DNA of 64,000 bases from Vibrio cidicii (GTDB lineage Bacteria; Pseudomonadota; Gammaproteobacteria; Enterobacterales; Vibrionaceae): the NCBI RefSeq assembly GCF_009763805.1, contig NZ_CP046804.1, positions 1,674,001-1,738,000 of the forward strand, written 5' to 3'. The notes beneath the pieces were generated by a model. The model searched no databases. It was not told where the DNA came from and saw only the letters and a program-made list of their open reading frames with translations. Of the stretch, positions 24,858-33,633 are shown piece by piece. How positions within the stretch are numbered: the stretch's first letter is position 1; each line of letters opens with the position of its first letter. The position numbers and the translations under genes are program-made.

Positions 24858-25994
24858 ATGAGCAATGACAATACCGAAGTTATTCAAAACTTCATCGACC
24901 AAACAAACAAAAAAGAAAAACAAAAGTTCAAGTTTTCGTTCTCCTACAACGATGAACTTATGAGTTTCATTTCACGAATAAAAGAAGATACAAATGGAGC
25001 ATTTAAAACCACAGGCTTGATAAACAAACTGATAAGAAATGAACCAATTACGATCTACAATTCAGAACACTTAGATCAGGAAATTGTCAAAACAATAAAC
25101 AAAGGTTCAACTGTAAAACGATTCAGCCAAAACGCTGCACAAATCAAACTGCATTTTTTAGCAGCGAATGATTTTCATGGTAAATCAAAAGACGTAGAAC
25201 TTGATCTAAAAGCTATGTCTTTAATCGAGTTCAATTCATTCATTTCTGAGTTAGTGAATAAGAAGAATTTCGTTTCGATTTTTAACAGATACAACAATCA
25301 ATCTTTTATCGATGTGTTGCTTGATAAAATCAGATTATGTTTAAGCTTTTACGACACAGATGTAATGAAAGGTTTAACGCTTGTGCCAATTACAAGCGAA
25401 GAAAAAAACAACTATTTGCGTGAGCTAAATCAGATCAAAAAAGCTGGAAACTTTAACAAGCGAACTTGCTGTTTTATCTATGACGTTGAAAAGCTAAATG
25501 AAGTGAAAAGAATCTCTCAATTCTCTCGACATCGACTAAGCAAAAACAAGCGAATGGCAACCGTCTATGAACAACTGGATGAGATGGTAAACGCTATGGA
25601 CAACATCAATGACGAAGAGAAAAGAGAAGTGTTAAACACACTCAAACTTTTGAAGCTTGGCTATGAACAAAACAACATCAATCCGAGCAATCCATTGTCA
25701 GCTTATGAACCAATCGAGAAGACCAATACAGAGATTGTAATCTGGTTACTTGAAAACATGACTTTGCAAAAACAGAGCATTGATAAAAGCAACACAACGG
25801 ACATTGAAGAGATGAACAAACTACTTTCTGAAATAAACAAGATTGTTAAAGATTGTAATATGTTCTGTAATGAAAACTCAAACGAAAATGAAATAAATAA
25901 ATTTCGTCTAAGAACAATCATCAAAGTCTGTTTGCAATTCAAAAAACTTGTTGAGTTTCTATCAAAAAGAATCGACAACAAACACCTAAATTAA
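24858..25994 (+). CDS. hypothetical protein, 378 aa
   Basis: AAGGAAG precedes ATG 24858. Soluble and mostly helical. A lysine-rich N-terminus (NKKEKQKFKFSFSYNDELM) leads to a first domain with GLINKLIRNEPITIY, which recalls the C-terminal helix of small ribbon-helix-helix proteins but is not certain. The C-terminal third is a long helical bundle. No catalytic motif or known family seen. It sits 59 bases after the 234-aa gene and before a clear terminator, so the two form a transcription unit beside the repeat region. Confidence 0.8.
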   Translation: MSNDNTEVIQNFIDQTNKKEKQKFKFSFSYNDELMSFISRIKEDTNGAFKTTGLINKLIRNEPITIYNSEHLDQEIVKTINKGSTVKRFSQNAAQIKLHFLAANDFHGKSKDVELDLKAMSLIEFNSFISELVNKKNFVSIFNRYNNQSFIDVLLDKIRLCLSFYDTDVMKGLTLVPITSEEKNNYLRELNQIKKAGNFNKRTCCFIYDVEKLNEVKRISQFSRHRLSKNKRMATVYEQLDEMVNAMDNINDEEKREVLNTLKLLKLGYEQNNINPSNPLSAYEPIEKTNTEIVIWLLENMTLQKQSIDKSNTTDIEEMNKLLSEINKIVKDCNMFCNENSNENEINKFRLRTIIKVCLQFKKLVEFLSKRIDNKHLN

Positions 25995-26000
25995 CAACCA

Positions 26001-26026
26001 AAAGATAAGTAGAGATACTTATCTTT
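26001..26026 (+). terminator. terminator after the 378-aa gene
   Basis: AAAGATAAGT-AGAGAT-ACTTATCTTT, a perfect 10-bp stem followed by TTCTTTT. Confidence 0.85.
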
Positions 26027-26120
26027 TTCTTTTACCCCTTTCTATCTCAGGTCCAATCATTGACTCAAGTTTTTAATGTTATACAATTTTAAATATATAT
26101 AAAGTTTAAGGAAGTAAGTT

Positions 26121-26858
26121 ATGTCTATGAAAAATGATTTTCAAACACTCATTGATGATGCAATGGCAAAGTTTAGAATCGAACGATTCATTGCAATCCG
26201 TATCGATAATGAATTTATAGTTTCTGGATTCATTTCAAATCCAGAAGAACTTGAAGAAATAATCAAACCATCAGGATTATTGTTTCTTGATGAGTTCGAT
26301 ATAAAAGATGAACTTGCATATTATTTGTATAAAAGAGTTTATGAGCCACTTTACTTTAAAGAACATCAAAAAGATTTGTTCAAGCTTTGCGAAGTTATCA
26401 AAACAAAAAGCGGTATTTATCATTTACCAGCTTCTATAAAGAATGAAATTGAAGAACTTGCAAATGTCATTGAGCCACTTTCAGCAGAACAGTTCGTTGA
26501 TTTTATGATTCAGAATCACACAGAGCTTTGCAGTAAGGCAATTGAGCATTACGACCAGAGTTCAGATCCTTACTCTTCACTCACATTCATGACGAGAGTA
26601 AATCTTATGGACAAAGACGCAGTATGTCTTTGCCCAACTGACTCAGCTTACTTACAGCAGTTCGTCAAAGCGCATTACGACATAACGACTGAACAGAATT
26701 TACAAGCTTGGGAATCCGAGCGCGGCTTTTATATCAGCAATGGCGGTGATTTCATACCAGTGCTCAAAACACACGGCAAGAGCTACGTTGCTTTAAAGAA
26801 ACACAACATTTTAAACCACAACAAAAACGAAATAGAAAAGGAGTTTCTATATGTATAA
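26121..26858 (+). CDS. hypothetical protein, 245 aa
   Basis: AAGGAAG precedes ATG 26121. Soluble, acidic, mixed alpha/beta, beginning MSMKNDFQTLIDDAMAKF. Several aromatic-rich stretches (ELAYYLYKRVYEPLYF) and a few Cys (CLCPTD) occur, but no zinc pattern. No family recognised. Its last eight bases overlap the start of the next gene, so the two are translated together and probably work together. Confidence 0.8.
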   Translation: MSMKNDFQTLIDDAMAKFRIERFIAIRIDNEFIVSGFISNPEELEEIIKPSGLLFLDEFDIKDELAYYLYKRVYEPLYFKEHQKDLFKLCEVIKTKSGIYHLPASIKNEIEELANVIEPLSAEQFVDFMIQNHTELCSKAIEHYDQSSDPYSSLTFMTRVNLMDKDAVCLCPTDSAYLQQFVKAHYDITTEQNLQAWESERGFYISNGGDFIPVLKTHGKSYVALKKHNILNHNKNEIEKEFLYV

Positions 26859-28410
26859 CAGAGATATAAAGATGCTGGCGCATCTAAACAAAATGGATCA
26901 GACATTCAAACAAATAAGCTTTGCTTTTCTTAGTGACAGAACGCTTGACGATTTTCACAATCGTATACGATTCGATTTACACGAGTTTAAAGAGTTTTAC
27001 GCTCAGACGCTGATCGACGTATTGACAGTTAAAGCGTATTTAGAAGCTGATGGTAAAGAATCATACCTAACGCCTATCAAAGCAGACATACAGCTTTTAC
27101 ACACTTTTGCTAACCACTGCTTCAAATGGATCGATGCTGTTGAGCAACTGATGAACATCGAGAATGATGTTCTTAAAAAAAATAACTGGAAATTGCCTTT
27201 ATCCAAGGCTGATCTAATCACAGTAGATAGAAAAGCCACTACACCATTTAGCTTTGTTGAGCATTACGCGCATTTGTCATACATAGATAAAGAAAAAGCC
27301 GTGTTCTTTCATCTTGCGATGGACAACGGCATCATCCTAAACAAGCTGAAACAAGTCATTGTGGTATGTCATAACGAAATCGTGAACTACATGGATTATC
27401 TGTCAGTTGCTGCTCAAAAATCTTGCTTGTCGCACGTACAGGAAAACAAGAACAACAAACAAGCAAACATGGAAATTGGCTACTACTTATACCGCGAAAT
27501 CATTGACTTTGACGACATAAACATTGAACCTGAAATATCATTAAAGGTGGTAAAAATGCAAGCTAACATACTGACTTTTAGACAAAAAACACCTTTACAG
27601 AAGCGCGTTGAAGAAATCGAATATGATTTTGAGTGGCTGATGGACATTTACAACTACCGTGAGTATCTAATACCAGCTTTTGAAGAAGATACGCAGCTTG
27701 TTTTCGCACACGCAGCTTATCACATACAGTTTATCAATGACTTAGTTAAACTGTGTATCGAGAACATCTTTCTGCCAATAGCTTATACAAGCGATATCAC
27801 CCCAACTAACGACATTAGCGAAGAGATGGAAGATCTGGTTGAAGAAGCGTGGTATGTGTTCAAGTGCATCAAACACATATACTTTATTATGCGTAAGTAT
27901 TCGCAAATCGTTTCTGACATTGAGTTCGACAAGATCTCTTGGTCTTTTCATGAAGAAGTAAGACAGATTGATGAGATTAAATTCTACGATAGAAAAATCG
28001 AAGATAAGTTGTGGTTCTGTTTGTTAGATGATTGGAAAGTCGTTGAGCACATGAAAAGAAAGGAAAGTGACAAACGTGGTTTGTACTATCTGAATCGTGG
28101 ATACGAAGGGAATTATGATGTTGAAGTGTATATCTTCCGTTTAATGATGCTTTTGAAAAAAGTATCGAAAACGGTAGGACATTGTAACTTAACAGCGCAC
28201 GATGTTGATCATGTCGAAAATGTTTATGATAAAATTTCTGTTCAAAAAGCGCATAAGATACAAGATCTGTCAATGACTATAAGAGATTCGATTATCAGAG
28301 ATAATCAAGAAGTGCAGTATGAAAAAGTTCTTGATCTGTATTATGTAGCGATGGAATATGAAAAATCAGATATTGCAAACTTTACAAAAATTACTAATAA
28401 CGACAAATAA
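26851..28410 (+). CDS. large helical hypothetical protein, 519 aa
   Basis: ATG 26851 follows AAAAGGAG and overlaps the end of the 245-aa gene by eight bases. The protein is soluble, almost entirely helical and rich in aromatic and histidine residues, with many HxxxF/Y spacings. I saw no Walker, HTH or nuclease motif. The even helix pattern suggests a scaffold or a repeat-helix fold. A degenerate TTGCAA-N3-TTACAA box (28373-28387) falls inside its last codons, just before the terminator. Confidence 0.8.
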   Translation: MYNRDIKMLAHLNKMDQTFKQISFAFLSDRTLDDFHNRIRFDLHEFKEFYAQTLIDVLTVKAYLEADGKESYLTPIKADIQLLHTFANHCFKWIDAVEQLMNIENDVLKKNNWKLPLSKADLITVDRKATTPFSFVEHYAHLSYIDKEKAVFFHLAMDNGIILNKLKQVIVVCHNEIVNYMDYLSVAAQKSCLSHVQENKNNKQANMEIGYYLYREIIDFDDINIEPEISLKVVKMQANILTFRQKTPLQKRVEEIEYDFEWLMDIYNYREYLIPAFEEDTQLVFAHAAYHIQFINDLVKLCIENIFLPIAYTSDITPTNDISEEMEDLVEEAWYVFKCIKHIYFIMRKYSQIVSDIEFDKISWSFHEEVRQIDEIKFYDRKIEDKLWFCLLDDWKVVEHMKRKESDKRGLYYLNRGYEGNYDVEVYIFRLMMLLKKVSKTVGHCNLTAHDVDHVENVYDKISVQKAHKIQDLSMTIRDSIIRDNQEVQYEKVLDLYYVAMEYEKSDIANFTKITNNDK

Positions 28411-28413
28411 AGA

Positions 28414-28446
28414 AAAAACACCCTAACTTTTGATTAGAGTGTTTTT
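28414..28446 (+). terminator. terminator after the 519-aa gene
   Basis: AAAACACCCTAA and TTAGAGTGTTTT pair with one mismatch around CTTTTGA, followed by T. Confidence 0.8.
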
Positions 28447-28544
28447 AATACTTCTGAATATTCACTGATAAACTCCTAATTAAAACATATAACTACTCTA
28501 CAAGCATTTCACTTGCGAATTTGTTTTACTTCAACAGAAGTTTT

Positions 28545-28700
28545 TTACCAGAAAATACCAGTTTGTGTCCACATGTACGCACCATACACCATTGCCCAAG
28601 CAAACATTGCAGGAACAAGTCCCATACTTCCGCACATCATACGAATGTGTGATACAATTACTGCACCAATTCCGCTTAATATACCATGAATCAACCACAT
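28545..28700 (-). CDS. small hydrophobic membrane protein, 51 aa
   Basis: ATG 28700 follows GAGAGG at good spacing. The protein begins MWLIHGILSGIGAVIVSHIR and continues MMCGSMGLVPAMFAWAMVYGA, giving two membrane segments with a tight polar turn, and ends TQTGIFW. A glycine-rich two-helix protein of this size is like pilin-type or small T4SS membrane proteins, or a toxin or holin-type peptide. It sits alone between the 519-aa gene and the ParA operon. Confidence 0.65.
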   Translation of the reverse strand: MWLIHGILSGIGAVIVSHIRMMCGSMGLVPAMFAWAMVYGAYMWTQTGIFW

Positions 28701-28859
28701 AATTATTTCCTCTCTCTTAAATTTAATTGTTTATTTGTAACCTTGTTAAATATATAACTTATCTTATTTCATATTTTATCAGGACCAATAATTAAAATCA
28801 ACTTTTTTAATTATTGTCAATCAAAAATATATTTATCTATTTAATTTTATGGCAAGGCT

Positions 28860-29606
28860 TTAATGAAAAGCCTTCCATGATATAAACTTGTCGAAACTTT
28901 TTATTTCTGTTTCATCTTCGAGTTTAATTTTCACTAAATCTTTTTTTGTATCAATTTCAATTCCGAATTTCGAATTATTCAATTTGTTTACCACATTTTT
29001 AAGACCAACCATTCTTTTTTGATCTAATCGAGTGTAGTCAGAATTGCTTAATCCTATCTCATTCATCAATCTACCTGTTTTTTTGTCAGTCGAATGCGAA
29101 ATTAGTAAAACAGATTTTCTAATAACTTCAATCAGCACCTCTTCTTCGCTCAGAATGTTTTGTTCTTTTTTCATCTCAGGGCAACCATTCAAAACCCACT
29201 CAATGAGATGTACTACAAAGCGACTTTTGTTTGCTGGCAACATATTGAGTTTAACTGTGTCAGCAAAAAAAGCATCGAAACCATCTGGCATTTTAACTGA
29301 ATATTTCAGCTTGTTTCCACTTGCCATCTCTAAAGTTTTTGGTGCAAAAACTGCTTCTGATTCTTGTCCAATTTTCAATAATGCGCTTATGGCATCTTGA
29401 ATTGTCTCTTCATCGTGTAGCTGTGAAGTGATAATTCTTTTTACCAAACTTTCTGGATAAGTTAGAGACATAAACTTTGAATTTTCTTTAATTTCTGTTT
29501 CCTTTAAAGAAATAGCTTCTTTCTCTTGTGTCTCAGAAGTTGCTACAACTGCACCTTCCAATTTCATATCATCGCTTAAAAAACTTAAGTCAAAATTATC
29601 TGTCAT
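28860..29606 (-). CDS. ParA-partner candidate, 248 aa
   Basis: Begins MTDNFDLSFLSDDMKLEG. Its GGGAGAT ribosome site lies in the last codons of parA, and the start is four bases after the parA stop, so the two are coupled. The N-terminal 45 residues are acidic and probably disordered, as are ParA-stimulating tails of partition partners, although those usually carry a basic arginine finger. The rest is a helical domain with basic patches (SDYTRLDQKRMVGLKNVV) that could bind DNA. It does not look like classical ParB (no KorB/Spo0J HTH seen). By position it would be the centromere-binding or cargo-adaptor protein. Confidence 0.7.
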   Translation of the reverse strand: MTDNFDLSFLSDDMKLEGAVVATSETQEKEAISLKETEIKENSKFMSLTYPESLVKRIITSQLHDEETIQDAISALLKIGQESEAVFAPKTLEMASGNKLKYSVKMPDGFDAFFADTVKLNMLPANKSRFVVHLIEWVLNGCPEMKKEQNILSEEEVLIEVIRKSVLLISHSTDKKTGRLMNEIGLSNSDYTRLDQKRMVGLKNVVNKLNNSKFGIEIDTKKDLVKIKLEDETEIKSFDKFISWKAFH

Positions 29607-29610
29607 TGTC

Positions 29611-30675
29611 TTATCTCCCTTTTACTAACAATTCGTATTTGTTTGATGTATATCCGCCCAGAACGCTTTTAATCAGATCAGTTAAAAACTCTTGAAACTC
29701 TGGATGTTTCTCTACTGTTTTAATTCGACCAATGCTGTGACCTTGCTCTTTTGCTTCTTCTCTTGTCGTTAAGTAACTCAAACCGCGCTTTTTTAGTTCA
29801 TTAAACTGAACAAAGGGAAGAATAAGAAAGTTAATCTTTATATCGAACTCATCTTCTAATTTCTTCAATTCAGATACTGTTTTTCTTGCATCTCTAATGT
29901 TTAGCGTACCTTGAAAATTTTTCGAGTATACGTATGTGTAAGTGATTTTCTTCTTTTTTGCTACTCTCATCGCTTCTTTTTTTGCTTTATTAAAACCTTC
30001 AAGGGGAATCTTAGATACGTCATAGCCATGCTTTGTTAGAAAACGTTTAGTTAATTCAACATTTACATTTTCCATATCTCGAATAGCTTTTAATGCATTG
30101 ATTTTTGAATCTAAATCATTCGCCAACTCAACAGTGATAAAAGCGTTTGTACTGTCTTTAGCAATATCATCTGTATCAATTTGATTTACACCGCCAGCGA
30201 TATCATATATTAGATAGTCAATTTTCGTTTCAACATCATTTTCAGTTCTTTTTAAATAAAAAGTGTTGTTTAAATCATTGTCATCTAATTTTTTATTATT
30301 CTTCTTGAAGTGCTCAACAAGTCTTTCGTCTGCTAAAAGATTGCGTTTAATGTCGCTATTTATCTTTGTCGTTGTTTTTTTAGATGCATCTTGAACGGCA
30401 ATGCTTGTGAAGTTTGTACTGTTAGGAAATTGTGTATTGCAGTATTCTTCTGTAAACAATCTCATTGCACCTTCATTAACGTCTGCCGTAACGTGTGTAA
30501 TGTTTAATTTTTGTTTAGTATGTGCAATTGCGCTTGCTGCACATAGAGCAACAACTGATTTTCCTACACCGCCTTTACCACTTTGTACAACTATCGTTGT
30601 TGTTGAATCATTCTTAACTTCTAAATCATCAACTTCTTTTTTAGTTAACAATTTTATTGATTTATTATTTGTCAT
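29611..30675 (-). CDS. parA: ParA-family partition ATPase
   Basis: 354 aa. The deviant Walker A motif GKGGVGKS is at residues 33-40 after a hydrophobic strand (TTTIVVQS), and the Walker B strand is YLIYDIAGGV near 155-164. This places it in the ParA/MinD/Soj P-loop family, which uses ATP-dependent nucleoid or membrane binding to position plasmids or protein complexes. A lysine-rich insertion (FNKAKKEAMRVAKKKKITY) may be the nonspecific DNA-binding surface. It has no N-terminal HTH, unlike long plasmid ParA (type Ia), so it should not autorepress through its own HTH. It is cotranscribed with the 248-aa partner and has a strong promoter with a TTGCAA box immediately upstream. Confidence 0.85.
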   Translation of the reverse strand: MTNNKSIKLLTKKEVDDLEVKNDSTTTIVVQSGKGGVGKSVVALCAASAIAHTKQKLNITHVTADVNEGAMRLFTEEYCNTQFPNSTNFTSIAVQDASKKTTTKINSDIKRNLLADERLVEHFKKNNKKLDDNDLNNTFYLKRTENDVETKIDYLIYDIAGGVNQIDTDDIAKDSTNAFITVELANDLDSKINALKAIRDMENVNVELTKRFLTKHGYDVSKIPLEGFNKAKKEAMRVAKKKKITYTYVYSKNFQGTLNIRDARKTVSELKKLEDEFDIKINFLILPFVQFNELKKRGLSYLTTREEAKEQGHSIGRIKTVEKHPEFQEFLTDLIKSVLGGYTSNKYELLVKGR

Positions 30676-30728
30676 GTCTAATTCCTTTCTTAATGTTTTA
30701 GATAATTATTTCTTATCTATATAATTTT

Positions 30729-30756
30729 AGATTACAAGGACCTTAAACTTTGTCAA
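30729..30756 (-). promoter_or_regulatory. parA promoter
   Basis: On the - strand TTGACA (30751-30756), a 16-base spacer and TAATCT (30729-30734). A TTGCAA-N3-TTGCAA box ends nine bases upstream of the -35, where an activator or repressor could touch RNA polymerase. Confidence 0.7.
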
Positions 30757-30765
30757 TAGTATTTT

Positions 30766-30780
30766 TTGCAAAACTTGCAA
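30766..30780. promoter_or_regulatory. TTGCAA-N3-TTGCAA box at parA
   Basis: Perfect copy with spacer AAC, in the divergent region between parA and the relaxase candidate. Confidence 0.7.
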
Positions 30781-30952
30781 AAAATCATAAACGCTTAATT
30801 TATCACTTTAAATTGCACAAAATATTTTTTAATTTAAATTACGAAATATTAAAAATATAGAAATTAACAAATATTATTTTCACGATTTTTGCAAATAATT
30901 TTAAAAATGATATACATAATATTAGATATAAAATTTTTAGGAGAAAAATATT

Positions 30953-33595
30953 ATGCTATCAAAAGAGTATAAAAAAAGTGTTTGGGCTGTGAGCCCTATC
31001 GCAGAACATATCTATTATTGGATTAGAAAAAAGAATGGAAAAAGATTTGATGCGGAAAGAGCTATCTTTGTCAGTAACATAAAAGAATTAGAATCGTTTA
31101 ATGACATGCTTGAACTTCGCGGAAACAAACTTAGTCCGTCTGAATTAGAAAAAGAATGTCAAAAGTATACAAGAGACGTTTTAGATCATTGGCAACAAAA
31201 GTTTGCTGGCGCAAGGAAATGGAGCAAAATGGACGAAAACAACGAATGCCATGAACTAACTTCAAGAACGGTAACAAAGTCATCAACAGTTGGCGGCAAA
31301 AGCGTTAGTAAAACAGAAGCAATCCCCTATTTGCCAGTGCGTTTTGGATCGCACCGTCTTGATGATATTGTAACTCAGCGCATACGCGATACTGCTTTCA
31401 ATCATTACAAAAATCTGTCTGCTACAGATAAGTCAACTTTGAACGTATTCAGTAAAGAAGAGTATGCCCGTTGGATGATCAAAGACTTTCTGATTTTGTG
31501 GGCGAAAGATTTCGAGAAAGAATTTCACAACGCTTGTAAAGCAGAACAAAACAAGAAAACGAAAAAGCACAAAATCAAAACAAAAATCTCTGATGTTGAG
31601 TTAATGATGAATATCCATATAGATATTGATTGGAAAACAGGTGCTCACATACATTATGCTGCATCACCTTTCGATCCAACTACTGGACTATTCTCTTCAC
31701 CTAAAAATTACGTTGATATCTACAAGAAAATTGGTGTGAAGTTAGAGAAGAAATACTCATACAAAAGTAAGAGTAAAAGACTGTACAAGTTCATAGAAGA
31801 AGGCGTTGCGATAGGTGCTGTAAAACAAATCTCGAATGATCTAAAAGAAGAAGCAGTGTTAGACATCATCGACAACCCTACACTTCTTAACGTAGATAAA
31901 ATTCGAAAGAACTACATTAAGAACAATGGTTACGATTGCGACATCGATGATCAGCTTCAAGTCGATAAGTTCTTTGACGACTTGGATAAAAACGAAGAAG
32001 CAAAATCAGCCTATGAAGAGACTGTGAAGAAAGAAGCGGAAGCTGTCTATGAAAAACGCAAAGAAGAAGTATCACGAATCGTCAGTAAAGCCCTTAAAAA
32101 CAACATTGTTGACTACGACAAGTTACAACAAGAGCTTAAAGAACAAGGCGTAGAGATAGATTTTGGCTTTGATCATGAAAAAGACACGAACTGTCATTTC
32201 GACAAGAAAAAAGACGTTGAACACATCTTTGAATTCACTGATTTAAAAACAGGCATCAAGTTCAACAACGCAAGCTTTAAGGGTGATACTCGAAGCAAAG
32301 TTAAACGTTTTGCAAGTTCGTACAACGAGCGCAATCAGCTTCAACATGAAATCAATAAGTCGTTCAAGACGAAGCAAGAGCGATTGCCCTATGACGTTGA
32401 CAGTATTCAAACTGTTCTTGCTCATAACATGCGCATGACAAAAGCCGCTATGAATCATGAGCTGTCTCTTGCGCCTTACTCGAACGAAGAAGCAACTGCT
32501 ATAAGAAGGAAGCATTTCGAAACTTACATGCAGATGTGTTTAGAAAGTGGCATCTTAGTTAACTTGAACAAGCAAGGCAATTTGACGTATCACAAGATAA
32601 ATAAGAACCGCAAAAAGAATAATGGTGAAAATACGGATTGGTTCGAATCAGGAAAAGCACAAGCGGATTATAGTGCTTTCAAGTATAAATCAAGTTGGTT
32701 TACGGAAGATTTGCGCGGCAAGGACATTAAAGAGCTGTTTGAACTTGATGATGAAACTATCATACGCTTGAATTTGACTTGGGTGATGGATGCGTTCCCT
32801 GCTCGATTTATGCAGTACAAAGTTGCATTTATGAGTAACAATAAGAACATTCTTGAAAAGATGAATCAAAACGCTGATACGAAGTCGTTTTTACTATTGT
32901 CGATACAGAAAAACTATGACTATCGCAAACTTGAACAACGTTCAACTTATGATGGCGGTTATTACATTTATAGCATTAGGAATGAACAACCGACTGTTTA
33001 CTTTAAGCCAAGCGACGATTCATCATTCGATGTTCTGTTCCAGCCGTTCCAAGCGCGAAGTGCTGCGATGGATACGTGGGCGCATACTCAAAAAGAAGTG
33101 TTGGAGAATCTTGATAATCAGGATTACGGAACGTCATTTTACGCTAAGGATGGAAAAGTCTGTGATTTTCTAAGAACGATGTACGTGGAGAGAGCGTTCT
33201 GCCCTAACAACGATATGCGCAGTCGTATTGAAGTTCGAAATGGATTTGATGAGCGTACCGTTGAATTTATGCAGAAAAAATTCGACACATTGATTGAAAA
33301 AGCGGAAGCGTCTATCGATAAAGCGATAAACACTCCTAACAAAAATTCATTCAATTTTACAAACCTACATGGCGCGTTTGTGTTGAGTAATGAAGAGTTT
33401 GATGGTGTTTTAAGAGCACGATACGAAGACTTTTTGAACCGCTCTATCGTCAAACTTGAACAAGCTGGATTTACTGATCTGACTATGAACGGCATAATTT
33501 TAGAAGATTATGTTCGCAAGAATGAAAAGAGAATCGAAAGCTTACGTGAAAGTAAAACTTCAACACTCAGTTCAAACAACAAACCAAAGCTTTAA
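30953..33595 (+). CDS. candidate divergent relaxase (880 aa)
   Basis: TTAGGAG precedes ATG 30953. Residues 220-235 carry H222-x-D224 ... H232-x-H234 (MNIHIDIDW then GAHIHYAAS). This looks like motif III of MOB relaxases, where three histidines hold the metal, except that three extra residues separate HxD from HxH. Before it, KEEYARWMIKDFLILWAKDFEKEF (about 167-190) fits the helix that precedes motif III, and tyrosines near the N-terminus (YYW at about 20-22) could supply the nucleophile. After it comes a long charged helical region, usual in relaxase C-termini. A relaxase nicks oriT and pilots DNA into the recipient. The 1.2-kb repeat region 7 kb away is a possible target. A replication protein is the main alternative. 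Confidence 0.4.
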   Translation: MLSKEYKKSVWAVSPIAEHIYYWIRKKNGKRFDAERAIFVSNIKELESFNDMLELRGNKLSPSELEKECQKYTRDVLDHWQQKFAGARKWSKMDENNECHELTSRTVTKSSTVGGKSVSKTEAIPYLPVRFGSHRLDDIVTQRIRDTAFNHYKNLSATDKSTLNVFSKEEYARWMIKDFLILWAKDFEKEFHNACKAEQNKKTKKHKIKTKISDVELMMNIHIDIDWKTGAHIHYAASPFDPTTGLFSSPKNYVDIYKKIGVKLEKKYSYKSKSKRLYKFIEEGVAIGAVKQISNDLKEEAVLDIIDNPTLLNVDKIRKNYIKNNGYDCDIDDQLQVDKFFDDLDKNEEAKSAYEETVKKEAEAVYEKRKEEVSRIVSKALKNNIVDYDKLQQELKEQGVEIDFGFDHEKDTNCHFDKKKDVEHIFEFTDLKTGIKFNNASFKGDTRSKVKRFASSYNERNQLQHEINKSFKTKQERLPYDVDSIQTVLAHNMRMTKAAMNHELSLAPYSNEEATAIRRKHFETYMQMCLESGILVNLNKQGNLTYHKINKNRKKNNGENTDWFESGKAQADYSAFKYKSSWFTEDLRGKDIKELFELDDETIIRLNLTWVMDAFPARFMQYKVAFMSNNKNILEKMNQNADTKSFLLLSIQKNYDYRKLEQRSTYDGGYYIYSIRNEQPTVYFKPSDDSSFDVLFQPFQARSAAMDTWAHTQKEVLENLDNQDYGTSFYAKDGKVCDFLRTMYVERAFCPNNDMRSRIEVRNGFDERTVEFMQKKFDTLIEKAEASIDKAINTPNKNSFNFTNLHGAFVLSNEEFDGVLRARYEDFLNRSIVKLEQAGFTDLTMNGIILEDYVRKNEKRIESLRESKTSTLSSNNKPKL

Positions 33596-33606
33596 ACCAG
33601 AAATTG

Positions 33607-33630
33607 AAAGAACCTCGATAGAGGTTCTTT
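33607..33630. terminator. bidirectional terminator
   Basis: AAAGAACCTC-GATA-GAGGTTCTTT, a perfect 10-bp stem with T run, between convergent genes. Confidence 0.9.
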
Positions 33631-33633
33631 TTT

